Shown: in pieces, positions 34,159-42,636 of the stretch | How the letters are laid out: every line of letters starts with the position of its first letter | Numbering within the stretch: the first letter of the stretch is position 1 | Assembly (NCBI RefSeq): GCF_021261325.1 | Contig: NZ_JAJSBI010000025.1 | Coordinates: forward strand, 78,225 to 142,224 | Length of the DNA stretch: 64,000 bases | Reading direction: 5' to 3' | Source: Streptomyces guryensis | GTDB lineage: Bacteria; Actinomycetota; Actinomycetes; Streptomycetales; Streptomycetaceae | Notes under the pieces: model-generated | The model's input: the letters and a program-made list of their open reading frames with translations, nothing else | The model's database searches: none | What the model was told of the DNA's origin: nothing | Made by a program: the position numbers and the translations under genes

Positions 34159-35295
34159 TCAGCACTCCTCCTTCCACGGCTTCCAGTCGCCGAGGTGGAC
34201 CTCGCGGGTCGCCGACTGCGCCTGTGCGTCGGTGAGTTGAGGGCGGTTCTCGGGAACGGTGATCTCGGCGCCGGGTCCGCAGTTGCGGTACTCGGCGAAC
34301 CGCTGGTTCTGCCAGGGATAGGTGTCCGCCATGTTGGTGTAGGGCGCGACCGCGTCGATCCCGGGCCCGAGGCGGGTGTCCCGGACGGTGAGCATCGGGC
34401 GGGCGGTGGTGTCGGAGCCTGGCACCCAGGGCCGGGCCAGCTTGTAGTAGGCGTCCGGTGCTTCGCTGCTCACGCGGCTGCGTGTCACCAGGTAGCCGCA
34501 CGGGTTGGCGACCGCCGTGGAGGGCGCGAAGACGAAGCCGTACGGGGCGGCGGCCAGGTCGGTGCGGTTCAGGGTGCGGAAGTGGCAGTCCTCGTACACC
34601 GCGGTCGCCCGGCCGAAGACGAAGTCGACGTCACCCTCCACGTAGCAGTGCGCGAAGTACTGCCGGGCGAAGGTGCCGAGCGCCATCGAGTCGGCGTACA
34701 GGGTGTCCTGGTGGCCGAGGAAGCGGCAGTGGGTGAACGAACTCCGGTCGCCCTGCACCTTGACGGCCACCGCCTGTGTGCCCGTGATGTCGGGGTGGTC
34801 GGCGCGCAGCCAGTCGTTGGCGAACGTGATCCAGCGGGCGGTGAAACCGTCCGCCTGCAGGGTCGTGGTGGCGGAGCCGGTGGTGCCGTAGGTGCCGCCG
34901 CCGGGCTTGGGGGTGCCGGCCGCGTTGTCGTACACGATGACGACGTCACGGGGGTCCTCCGAGGCGCCGATCCAGGTCGCTTCCGTGCGGGTGACGTCGA
35001 CGGCGACCGTCTCCCGGTAGACACCGGGGGCGAGGACGAGCGTCCGGCCGGTGCCGCTCGCGGCGGTCACGGCGGCCTGGACGGTGGTGAAGTCGCCGCG
35101 GCCCTGCTGGTCGACGTAGAGGGTGCCGGGCGTGAGGCGGCGGTCCGGGGAACCGTACCGGCCGAACGGGCGCGCCCCCGAGTCGGCCCGCGCGGGCGTC
35201 GACGCGAGTCCGAGCGCGGCGGCGGCCCCCGCGCTCGCTACGAGGAAACCCCGTCTGGACAACGGGTGTTGAGGGTGAAGTGAGGGCGAGGGCAT
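34159..35295 (-). CDS. Secreted pectin methylesterase, CE8 (tandem paralogue)
   Basis: 378 aa. A Tat-like signal (SRRGFLVASAGAAAALGL) leads into the CE8 domain: GTQAVAV (173-179), HQDTL (195-199), VEGDVDFVFG (219-228) and LARPW near 285. The N-terminal insertion before VDQQGRGDFTTVQAAV makes it longer than its neighbour. ATG with AAGGAG 8 nt upstream. The two CE8 genes are head to tail with 1 bp between them, a tandem duplication that has diverged. Confidence 0.93.
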   Translation of the reverse strand: MPSPSLHPQHPLSRRGFLVASAGAAAALGLASTPARADSGARPFGRYGSPDRRLTPGTLYVDQQGRGDFTTVQAAVTAASGTGRTLVLAPGVYRETVAVDVTRTEATWIGASEDPRDVVIVYDNAAGTPKPGGGTYGTTGSATTTLQADGFTARWITFANDWLRADHPDITGTQAVAVKVQGDRSSFTHCRFLGHQDTLYADSMALGTFARQYFAHCYVEGDVDFVFGRATAVYEDCHFRTLNRTDLAAAPYGFVFAPSTAVANPCGYLVTRSRVSSEAPDAYYKLARPWVPGSDTTARPMLTVRDTRLGPGIDAVAPYTNMADTYPWQNQRFAEYRNCGPGAEITVPENRPQLTDAQAQSATREVHLGDWKPWKEEC

Positions 35296-35365
35296 GCGGG
35301 CGCTCCTTCGCGGTGCGGCTCATGGGAGAAGCGGCCGGGGCGCAGGGCGCCCCGGCCGGGGGGCG

Positions 35366-36679
35366 TCAGCGCAGGGTGCCTGCGCCCGCGCAGTGGTCGA
35401 CGATCCCGGGGACCGCCCGGGCCGGATCGACCTTCGTCCGCAGGGTCGGCGTCCAGCCGGCGCCCGACCGGAGGATCTCGGTGGGCACTTCGGCGTTGTG
35501 GACGGCGATCAGATCGGTCGGCTCACCGTTGACGTAGTTGTCGTCGGCGGTGAGCGGCGAGTCCTTCCACTTCTTCAGGATCGAACCGGCCTCGACGCCG
35601 TCCGGGAGCGTGAACGCGTTGTGCTCGGCGACGAGTTGGGACTCCATTCCGATGCCGTAGCTGTAGGAGAAGCCGTCCTTGGCCACGAAGTGGTTGTTGT
35701 ACGAGTCGACCTGCCCGAAGCGGACGCGCGGGGCGCGCTCCACCAGGTTCGAGAACAGGTTGTGGTGGAAGGTGACCTTCAGATGCCCCCGGTCGACGGC
35801 GGCCGTCGAGGCGCTGTCGCTGTTGCCGATCAGGATCGTCTTGTCGTGGTCCTCGAAGACGTTCCAGGAGGCCGTGACGTAGTCGGCGCCCTTGACGATG
35901 TCGAGCTCGCCGTCGTGCTGCTCGAAGATCCGCCCGTAGTAGTACGGCAGTGTGCTGTCCGGGTGGTCGCCGTCGGTGAACGTGTTGTGGTCCATCCACA
36001 CATGCGTGGACCCGTAGATCACCGCGCTGTCGTACTCGGAGTTCCAGTTGCCGTCGGCGGTGTCGGTCGGGTCCCACTGCGGGAAGCAGTCCAGGGGGCT
36101 CTCGAAGGTCAGGTTCCGGACGACGACATTGTCGACGGCCTTGATCTGCAGGCTGGCGCCCTTGAAGCCGGCGTCCTTGCCGACGCCGATGATGGTGGTG
36201 TTGGCGGGCACGGCGGCCTTGATGTAGGCGTCCTGCTTGGCCTCGGAGGCGCGGCGCAGGCCCTCGGGGCTGTTGTCGGGCTCGCCGTCCAGGTTCTTGT
36301 CGTGGCCCCAGACCGCGGGGTCGTACGTCTTCAGATAGGTGTCGAAGTCGTACCCCGGTACCTCGAAGGAGGCACAGCTCGGGCCGTCGGCGTCGATCGT
36401 CCCCTTGACTCTGATGATCTTCGGTGCGCTACCGCCGTCGGCGAGGGCGGCCTTGAAGCCGGCCCAGTCGGTGACGGTGTAGACATGCGCGGCGTCGGCG
36501 GCGGCACCGCCGGTGGTGCCGGTGCCGTAGGAGCCCCAGCCGTCGTTGGCGCCGAGCGTCTGTCGGCCGAGGTCCCGGGCCTGGGCGTGGGCGGAGGCGG
36601 TTCCCGTGACGCCGAGCACCAGGGCGGTGCATCCCAGGACGGCAGCTATGACACGTCCATGACATTTCTGTGTACGCAC
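35366..36679 (-). CDS. Secreted pectate lyase, PL1
   Basis: 437 aa from the GTG at 36679, which has AAGGAG 8 nt upstream. A signal peptide (about residues 10-32, TASAHA) is followed by the PL1 helix: GWGSYGTGTTGG, KAAVPANTTIIGVGKDAGF, the calcium-site segment HVWMDHNTFTDGDHPD (about 230) and the catalytic block VERAPRVRFGQVDSYNNHF (about 320). It cleaves demethylated pectin by beta-elimination. It follows the acetylesterase gene after 17 bp and precedes the tandem methylesterases by 70 bp. Confidence 0.92.
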   Translation of the reverse strand: MRTQKCHGRVIAAVLGCTALVLGVTGTASAHAQARDLGRQTLGANDGWGSYGTGTTGGAAADAAHVYTVTDWAGFKAALADGGSAPKIIRVKGTIDADGPSCASFEVPGYDFDTYLKTYDPAVWGHDKNLDGEPDNSPEGLRRASEAKQDAYIKAAVPANTTIIGVGKDAGFKGASLQIKAVDNVVVRNLTFESPLDCFPQWDPTDTADGNWNSEYDSAVIYGSTHVWMDHNTFTDGDHPDSTLPYYYGRIFEQHDGELDIVKGADYVTASWNVFEDHDKTILIGNSDSASTAAVDRGHLKVTFHHNLFSNLVERAPRVRFGQVDSYNNHFVAKDGFSYSYGIGMESQLVAEHNAFTLPDGVEAGSILKKWKDSPLTADDNYVNGEPTDLIAVHNAEVPTEILRSGAGWTPTLRTKVDPARAVPGIVDHCAGAGTLR

Positions 36680-36696
36680 TGTGCGGCTCTCCTTGG

Positions 36697-37503
36697 TTAC
36701 GCGACCGGGGCGCTGCTCGCCTCGGGCCAGGTGATCCAGGACGTCGGAATCTCGTCGTGCAGCCGGATGACGTCCCGCGGCGCGAGCACCCGTGTGCGCA
36801 GCAACTCCTGCGCCACGAGCCGCGCCACGGCGATGGCACCCGGCGGATTGAAGTGCGTGTTGTCCTGCTCGGTGGCGGTCCAGTTGAAGTAGACCTTCGT
36901 CTCCTCGACCCCGAGCCGCTGCCACAGCGCGAGCGACAGCGCCTCGATGTCGAGCAGCGCCACCCGCTCCCGCCCGGCGAGCGCGCGCATCGCCGCCGGA
37001 TACTCGCCGTGAGTCGGCACGGCGTTCCCGTCCGCGTCGAACCTGCGGCGCTCGACGGGGGTCGCGAGCACGGGCCGGGCGCCGTGCGACCGCGCTCCCT
37101 CGATGTACTGCCGCAGATACTGCTGGTACGTCGTCCAGGGCTCGGTGTAGCGGGTGGGGTCGTCGCTCTTCTCGTCGTTGTGCGCGAACTGGATGAGGAG
37201 GAAGTCGCCCGGCTTGATCAGCCCGAGAATGACTTCGAGTCGGCCTTCGTCGATGAAACTCTTCGAACTGCGCCCATTCACCGCATGGTTGGCGACGGAC
37301 AGGCCTTTGTTCAGGAAGAACGGAAGCGCCATACCCCACCCGGTCTCGGGAGCGGCGTCGGCGTATTTCTGGGCCGCGGTGGAATCACCGGCGATGTAGA
37401 GCGTGCGGGGGCGCTGCGCTGCTTGTGCGGTACCGATGCCCGTGAGGGCGAGAGGAACGGCGGCAACAGCCGCCAGGCTGACCTGTCTGCGGGTAAGGGA
37501 CAC
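36697..37503 (-). CDS. Secreted rhamnogalacturonan acetylesterase (CE12, SGNH)
   Basis: 268 aa from the GTG at 37503 (AAAGG 7 nt upstream); a TTG at 37518 would add five residues. After a Tat-like signal (TRRQVSLAAVAAVPLALTG) come the SGNH blocks: IAGDSTAA (nucleophile Ser), NHAVNGRSSKSF (Gly), IQFAHNDEKSDD (Asn) and DNTHFNPPGA (Asp/His) near the C-terminus. This is the RGAE arrangement; the enzyme removes acetyl groups from rhamnogalacturonan I, giving the RG lyase access. Confidence 0.9.
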   Translation of the reverse strand: MSLTRRQVSLAAVAAVPLALTGIGTAQAAQRPRTLYIAGDSTAAQKYADAAPETGWGMALPFFLNKGLSVANHAVNGRSSKSFIDEGRLEVILGLIKPGDFLLIQFAHNDEKSDDPTRYTEPWTTYQQYLRQYIEGARSHGARPVLATPVERRRFDADGNAVPTHGEYPAAMRALAGRERVALLDIEALSLALWQRLGVEETKVYFNWTATEQDNTHFNPPGAIAVARLVAQELLRTRVLAPRDVIRLHDEIPTSWITWPEASSAPVA

Positions 37504-37535
37504 AACGGTGCCTTTCAAACAGGGGTCGGGGAAAC

Positions 37536-37585
37536 TTCCCTAGGGGCGCGGGGAACTGCGCGACCGGCCACGATCCGACCGGCAG
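37536..37585. repeat. Intergenic repeat family B, copy 4
   Basis: TAGGGGCGCGGGGAACTGCG followed by CGACCGGCCACGATCCGACC, between the sugar-binding protein gene and the acetylesterase gene. It may give partial termination inside the cluster. Confidence 0.8.
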
Positions 37586-37612
37586 TCCCCCACCACTCGA
37601 AACCACCCGGTC

Positions 37613-38956
37613 TCAGTGGTTCTTCTTCCAGTCCGCCTGCGCCTTGTTCAACTGATCGGCAAGCGAGTCCAAGAACGCCTTCGCCGTCATCTTCCCGAGC
37701 AGCACCTTCTGGAGGTTCGGCTCGTTGTCGGCCTTGGAGATCGTGTTCCAGTCCGGCAGGTAGTACGGCAACTGCACGATCTTGGTGGCAGCCCCGTTCA
37801 GCGCGCCGGCGGCCAGCTTCGTGGGCTCGGCCTTCTGGATCCATGCGTCCTGCGCGGCTTCCGTGTTCGCCGGAATCTGCCCCGCGGACTGGTTGAACTT
37901 CGAGTTCTCCTCGTGCGAGACGGCGAACTCGACGAACTTCCAGGCAGCCGACTTGTTCTTGCTGGACTTGAAGACACTCAGTCCGTCGACCGGATTGGAG
38001 ATCTGAACGCGTGTGCCGTTGTCCTGCGTCGGGTTGGGCAGCCCCCGGAACTTGTCCGCGCCCAGAGCCTTCAAGTGGTCCTGGTACGAACCGAGGTTGT
38101 GGCTCAGCATCCCGATCGTGCCGCTGTCCCACTGGGCGACCATTTTGGTGAAGTCGTTGTTGACGTCGGCGGAAGGGGTGTCCTTCTTGTAGAGCGCGAC
38201 GTACTTCTCCAACGCGGCGACGTTCTTGGGGTCGTTGACGGTGGTCTTGTCGCCGTTCCAGAACGACGTGATACCGCTCTGGCTGTACGACGCGTCCAGC
38301 GCCGGCGCAATGGAGCCCTCGCCACCGCGAATGGTGAACCCGAACTCGTTCTTGCTCTTGTCGGTGAGTCTGTCGGCGGCCTCGTAGAACTTCGACCAGG
38401 TCGTCGGCGCGTCCAGACCGGCTTTCTTGAACAGGTCGGTGCGGTACCACAGCGTGCCGTTGTTGGACGAGGTCGGGATCTGGTACAGCTTGCCGCCGCC
38501 ACCCGCTGCCTTGCTGCTCTCCAGCAGGTTCTGGCTCAGCTTGCCGTTCAGCGAGCTCTTCGCCAGGCGGCTGTCCAGCGGCTCCAGCGCGCCCTGGACC
38601 GCGACCTCGGCGAGCATCGCGGTGCCCACCCCGCCGACGTCGGGCAGGCCGCCGCCCTGGATGGCGGTGTCGTACTTGGACTGGGCGCTCGCTGCCGGAA
38701 TGCCCACGTAGTTGACCTTGATGTCCGGGTTCTTCTTCTCGAAGTCGGCGATGATCTGCTTCCAGATGTCGGTCCGGACACCGCCGTTGTTGTCCCAGAA
38801 GGTGATCTCGCCTTTGCCGGAGCCCTCGTTGCCCTTGTCCCCCGCGCTGCCGCTGCCGTCGTCGCCGCAGGCGGTGGCGGTCAGCGCGAGCACGGAGCCC
38901 AGGGCGACGGCGACGGCCGCGCGCCTGCTTCTGCGGTTGCGGATACTGCTCTTCAT
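37613..38956 (-). CDS. Sugar ABC transporter substrate-binding lipoprotein
   Basis: 447 aa, family 1 solute-binding protein. The lipobox LTATAC (Cys about residue 30) is followed by a Gly/Ser/Asp linker and the sugar-binding fold ITFWDNNGGVRTDIWKQIIADFEKKNP, GALEPLD, LYQIPTSSNNGTLWYRTDLFKKAGL and a C-terminal WKFVEFAVS. The cluster suggests oligogalacturonides or arabino/galacto-oligosaccharides as ligand. Unusually it lies about 7 kb downstream of its likely permeases (45909-47725). ATG start with AAGAGAG upstream. Confidence 0.9.
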   Translation of the reverse strand: MKSSIRNRRSRRAAVAVALGSVLALTATACGDDGSGSAGDKGNEGSGKGEITFWDNNGGVRTDIWKQIIADFEKKNPDIKVNYVGIPAASAQSKYDTAIQGGGLPDVGGVGTAMLAEVAVQGALEPLDSRLAKSSLNGKLSQNLLESSKAAGGGGKLYQIPTSSNNGTLWYRTDLFKKAGLDAPTTWSKFYEAADRLTDKSKNEFGFTIRGGEGSIAPALDASYSQSGITSFWNGDKTTVNDPKNVAALEKYVALYKKDTPSADVNNDFTKMVAQWDSGTIGMLSHNLGSYQDHLKALGADKFRGLPNPTQDNGTRVQISNPVDGLSVFKSSKNKSAAWKFVEFAVSHEENSKFNQSAGQIPANTEAAQDAWIQKAEPTKLAAGALNGAATKIVQLPYYLPDWNTISKADNEPNLQKVLLGKMTAKAFLDSLADQLNKAQADWKKNH

Positions 38957-39024
38957 TGGTCGGCTCTCTTCTTCTGGATCCAGCGGAGATATGAAGTTGT
39001 GGGGGGTCTGCTTCGGAAGGCCGA

Positions 39025-41022
39025 TCAACGACGGCTGTACGGCGCCCAGTTGTCGTGGCCCTTGAGGTAGTCGGCGACGGTGTGGGTCCTCGCGTCGGCG
39101 TCGCTCATCTGCGGCCGGTCGGCGGTCACACCCGCTCCCGGGCCGTAGGTGCGGTACTCGGCGAACCGGGCGTCCTTCCAGGAGAACCCGCTCATGTCGG
39201 TCCACGGCGAGGACCTGACCGCGGCCGGCAGCTCGGTGTCCCGGATCAGTACCTGGGCCACGGCCGCCGGTTCGCCGCCGGGGTGCCACGGCCGCCCGAG
39301 GTGGAAGGACTGCTCGGGTGCGTCGCTCACCACCTTCGACCGGGTGATCAGGAAGCCGTACGGGTTGCCGGTCCAGGTCGAAGCGGCGGTCAGGTAGCCG
39401 TTGTTGGTGGTGGAGCCCCGGCTCAGCAGCCGGATCACGGACCGCTCGATCACGGTCGTGGCCCGCCCGTAGACGAAGTCGACGTCGCCCTCGATGTACG
39501 AGTCGCGGATGTAGACCCGGCTGACGGTGGTCAGCTTGGGGCTGTCGGTCATCAGGGTGTCCTGGTTGCCCAGGAAGGCCGTGTTCTCGAAGACGATCCG
39601 GTCACCGGTCGTCTTCATGGCGAGGGCCTGCTCGCCGTTCAGCTCGACCGCGGCCTCGTCGAAGTCGTTGCTGAAGGTGAGGTTGCGGGCGGTGACGTCG
39701 TTCGCGGCGATCCGCACCGTCGCACTGCCCGTCGAACCGCCGTACTCGGCAGGCGTGTCGTAGACGATGACGGTGTCGGAGCGGTCGTGTCCAGTCCCCT
39801 GCAGCACGATGTTCGGCCTGGTCGCGGGGATGTAGACCTTCGCCCGGTACGTGCCGGGCGCGACGGCGACGGTCACGGGCGCGGTGTTCCCGTCGGGCAC
39901 GGCGTCCACGGCGGCCTGCACGGTCGGATAGTCACCGGGGACGTGCAGGGTCACACCGATCCGCTTCTGCGGCCCCGAGAACCTCGTCACCAGCGCCGGC
40001 ACGGCGGCGGCCGGGTCCAGCCGGTAGTCGTAGAACCTCCGCGGGTCGAAGGCGGCACCCCACTCGTCGGTCCGCCCGGTGGTGTTCTTCAGGATCGATC
40101 CGCGCTGCACCAACTCGGCGGTGGCGTCGGCCTGATAGGGGTGCTGGACACCGTCGTAGTAACTGTTCTCGATGACCATCTTGGTGTGGCCGCGCGACCA
40201 GTTCCCGTACGTCCACACCGGGTCGCCGTCGGAGACCTGCGCCGACAGGTAGTTGTTGTAGAGGTGGGCGTAGGCGCAGTTGTCCGCGGACGGGTTGCGC
40301 TGCTTGGTGCCGGTGAACCAGTTGTGGTCGATGGTGACCTGCGTCTTGACGTTCGTCGTCCAGCCGATCCCGAACGCCTTGTTGTGGTTGCTGAACTGGT
40401 TGTAGGAGACGGTGATGTACTGGCTGTCCTTGCGCAGGTCGATCAGTCCGTCGCCCATGTGCGTGAGGCGGTTGTGGTCGATCCAGACGTGGTCGACGGT
40501 GTCCATCTGGATGGCGTCGAAGTCCTGCGTCTTGCCGTCCCAGTCGCCCTCGACGTACGAGTCGCGGATCGTCAGGTTGCGGATGATCACGTTGTGCGTG
40601 CCGGGGTCGAGGTGGAGCTCCCCGTGGACGATCTCGCCGGAGTCGCCGACGCCGATGATGGTCTTGTTCGAGCCGACGATGATGTTCGACCCGAAGGGCT
40701 CGACGGCGATCGATCCCGAGACCCGGATGATGTACGGGTCCTCGGCCGCCGCGTACTTGGCCAGTGAGGCCTGGTCGGTGACCGTCACGACCTTGCCGCC
40801 CGCGCCGCCGGTGGTACCCCCGGCGAGGGAGGCGAAGCCGTGCGGCTGGTCGCTGAAGCGGTCGGCGCCGGACGGGACCGGAGCCGGAGCGCTCGCCGGG
40901 GCTGCCGCCCTGGCCTGCCCGACCGCCCCGAGGCTCAACGCGGCCACTAAACCGAGCACGGCGCCCAGGACCTTGCCGGCCCCAGGTCCTGGCAAGCGCT
41001 TGCTATGAAGGTGCTGCGTCAT
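39025..41022 (-). CDS. Bifunctional pectate lyase (PL1) - pectin methylesterase (CE8) fusion
   Basis: 665 aa in one frame. A signal peptide (about residues 17-40) leads into a PL1 lyase domain (about 55-350: SLAGGTTGGAGG, IIGVGDSGEI, VDHVWIDHNRLTHMGDG, KQRNPSADNCAYAHLYNNY). A short linker joins a complete CE8 domain (about 356-655: YPTVQAAVDAVPDG, GEQALAM, GNQDTLMTD, YIEGDVDFVYGRATTV, LGRPW). In the esterase part the usual HQDTL reads NQDTL and LARPW reads LGRPW. One chain could thus deesterify and cut homogalacturonan. ATG at 41022 with GGGAG 5-6 nt upstream. Confidence 0.93.
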   Translation of the reverse strand: MTQHLHSKRLPGPGAGKVLGAVLGLVAALSLGAVGQARAAAPASAPAPVPSGADRFSDQPHGFASLAGGTTGGAGGKVVTVTDQASLAKYAAAEDPYIIRVSGSIAVEPFGSNIIVGSNKTIIGVGDSGEIVHGELHLDPGTHNVIIRNLTIRDSYVEGDWDGKTQDFDAIQMDTVDHVWIDHNRLTHMGDGLIDLRKDSQYITVSYNQFSNHNKAFGIGWTTNVKTQVTIDHNWFTGTKQRNPSADNCAYAHLYNNYLSAQVSDGDPVWTYGNWSRGHTKMVIENSYYDGVQHPYQADATAELVQRGSILKNTTGRTDEWGAAFDPRRFYDYRLDPAAAVPALVTRFSGPQKRIGVTLHVPGDYPTVQAAVDAVPDGNTAPVTVAVAPGTYRAKVYIPATRPNIVLQGTGHDRSDTVIVYDTPAEYGGSTGSATVRIAANDVTARNLTFSNDFDEAAVELNGEQALAMKTTGDRIVFENTAFLGNQDTLMTDSPKLTTVSRVYIRDSYIEGDVDFVYGRATTVIERSVIRLLSRGSTTNNGYLTAASTWTGNPYGFLITRSKVVSDAPEQSFHLGRPWHPGGEPAAVAQVLIRDTELPAAVRSSPWTDMSGFSWKDARFAEYRTYGPGAGVTADRPQMSDADARTHTVADYLKGHDNWAPYSRR
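40992..41003. promoter_or_regulatory. LacI-type operator inside the start of the fusion gene
   Basis: GCAAGCGCTTGC, a perfect 12-bp palindrome with the CG centre typical of LacI/GalR-family operators. It overlaps codons 7-11 of the PL1-CE8 gene. A related site lies at 47762-47773. Confidence 0.5.
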
Positions 41023-41055
41023 TGCGGCTCCCAACAGGCGTACGGGTGCGGTGGG

Positions 41056-42636
41056 TTACTCGGGTGCGACGGGTGACAGGGAGTCGATCCTGAAGTGCGT
41101 GAAGGTTGCCGCGCCGGCGTGACCCGAGCCGACGGGCGCGAGGGCGAACAGGCCGAGCAGGGCGCCGACCCAGCGCCAGGGGGTGGCGGCGAAGACGGGA
41201 CCGGACGGGCGCGGGCCCGCTCCGAGGTCGTAGGAGAAGCGGCAGCGCGCCCCGGCCCCGATCTCGATCCGCAGCCGTACCCGCCCCTCGGGTGCGAGAC
41301 GCGGATGGCCGGCGTCCCGTTCCTGCTCGGCGACCCCCTCGGCGAAGCGGTGCACGAACTGGACCGTCCCGTCGGCGCCCCGCTGGAGCCCGATCCAGCT
41401 GAACGCGTCCCCGAGGACGGCCAGCCCGGCCCGCGCCCCCGGCTCCTCGCTGTGCAGCTTCAGCTCCACCTCTACAGCCGACGGCGTACCGGGCAGCCGC
41501 TGCGTGAGTACGTTCGGGAGTCTGCGCAGGTCGTGTGCGTCGGCCGAGCGGACGCAGGTCAGCCGGAGCCCGTCGCCGGAGTGCTGGGTGGCCCAGCCGT
41601 CCTTCGGATTGGCGGTCCAGGACCACTGGCGGCCGAAGCGTCCGCCGGGGAAGTCGTCGTCGGTGGCGGGCGCCGCGGGCGGCTGCGGCGGCAGGTCGGG
41701 CCTGTCGTGTACGGCGACGGGGGCGCCCTCCTTGCCGATCACCGGCCAGCCGTCCGTGCCCCAGCGCATCGGCTGGAGGTGCACGACCCTGCCGTAGGCG
41801 CCCTTCTGCTGGAAGTGCAGGAACCAGTCCTCGCCGGACGGGGTGCGCACCCAGCCGCCCTGGTGCGGGCCGTTGACCTGGGTGTCCTTCTGCTCCAGGA
41901 CGATCTTCTCCTCGTACGGCCCGAAGAAGCCGCGCGAGCGGAAGGCGCCCTGCCAGCCGGTCTCGACGCCCCCGGCCGGGGCGAGGATCCAGAACCAGCC
42001 GTCGTGCCGGTAGAGCTTGGGGCCTTCGAGGGTGAACCAGCCGGGGATGCGGTCGCCGTCGACGATCAGCTCGCCCTCGTCGAGGAGTTCGGTGCCCTGG
42101 GGGTGCATCCGGTGGCCGGTGAGGCGGTTCTTGACGCCGGAGCGGGACTTGGCCCAGGCATGCACGAGATAGGCCTCGCCGGTCTCCTCGTCCCACAGGG
42201 GGCAGGGGTCGATGAGCCCCTTGCCGGCCTTCACCAGGTGCGGGCGGGTCCACGGGCCGCGTATCTGGGAGGCGTTGATCTGGAAGATGCCCTGGTCGGG
42301 GTCGCCCCAGAAGATCCAGAAGTGGTCGTCGTGGTGGCGCAGCGAGGGTGCCCAGACGCCGCAGTCGTGGCGTGGGGTCCTGAACTCGACCGCGGGTTCG
42401 AGGCGTTGCAGGGCGTGGCCGACCAGCGTCCAGTTGACCAGGTCCCGGGAGTGCAGGAGGGGCAGGCCGGGGACGCGGCCGAAGCTGGAGGCGGTGAGGT
42501 AGAAGTCGTCGCCGACGCGGACGACGTCCGGGTCGGACCAGTCGGCGTCGAGGATCGGGTTCGTGTAGACGGTCGGGTACGGGTGAACGGTCGCGTCTGG
42601 GTGGACGGTCGGGTTCGGGTGGACGTCGTTCGTCAC
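41056..42636 (-). CDS. Intracellular GH43 glycoside hydrolase with C-terminal beta-sandwich
   Basis: 526 aa, no signal peptide. The GH43 propeller covers about residues 25-330: YTNPILDADWSDPDVVRVGDDFYLTASSF (catalytic base Asp), GLIDPCPLWDEETGEAYLVHA (second Asp) and WFTLEGPKLYRHDGWFWIL (acid Glu). A C-terminal concanavalin-like module follows (about 345-520, PWRWVGALLGLFA, FTHFRIDSL). This two-domain plan is that of beta-xylosidase/arabinofuranosidases acting on imported oligosaccharides. The N-terminus contains a TVHPxP-type repeat (42565-42618). The GTG start overlaps the DUF6807 stop (GTGA). Confidence 0.88.
   Translation of the reverse strand: MTNDVHPNPTVHPDATVHPYPTVYTNPILDADWSDPDVVRVGDDFYLTASSFGRVPGLPLLHSRDLVNWTLVGHALQRLEPAVEFRTPRHDCGVWAPSLRHHDDHFWIFWGDPDQGIFQINASQIRGPWTRPHLVKAGKGLIDPCPLWDEETGEAYLVHAWAKSRSGVKNRLTGHRMHPQGTELLDEGELIVDGDRIPGWFTLEGPKLYRHDGWFWILAPAGGVETGWQGAFRSRGFFGPYEEKIVLEQKDTQVNGPHQGGWVRTPSGEDWFLHFQQKGAYGRVVHLQPMRWGTDGWPVIGKEGAPVAVHDRPDLPPQPPAAPATDDDFPGGRFGRQWSWTANPKDGWATQHSGDGLRLTCVRSADAHDLRRLPNVLTQRLPGTPSAVEVELKLHSEEPGARAGLAVLGDAFSWIGLQRGADGTVQFVHRFAEGVAEQERDAGHPRLAPEGRVRLRIEIGAGARCRFSYDLGAGPRPSGPVFAATPWRWVGALLGLFALAPVGSGHAGAATFTHFRIDSLSPVAPE
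42565..42618. repeat. 18-bp tandem repeat in the GH43 N-terminus
   Basis: Three 18-bp units with a fourth partial one at 42619-42627. On the minus strand they encode VHPNPT-, VHPDAT- and VHPYPT-like hexapeptides just after the start codon. They precede the first propeller blade. Confidence 0.75.

Noticed and set aside
35366..37339. 657-codon version of the PL1 pectate lyase
   Set aside because: The extra N-terminus covers the acetylesterase gene in another frame and would hide the real signal peptide; the GTG at 36679 has a good ribosome site.
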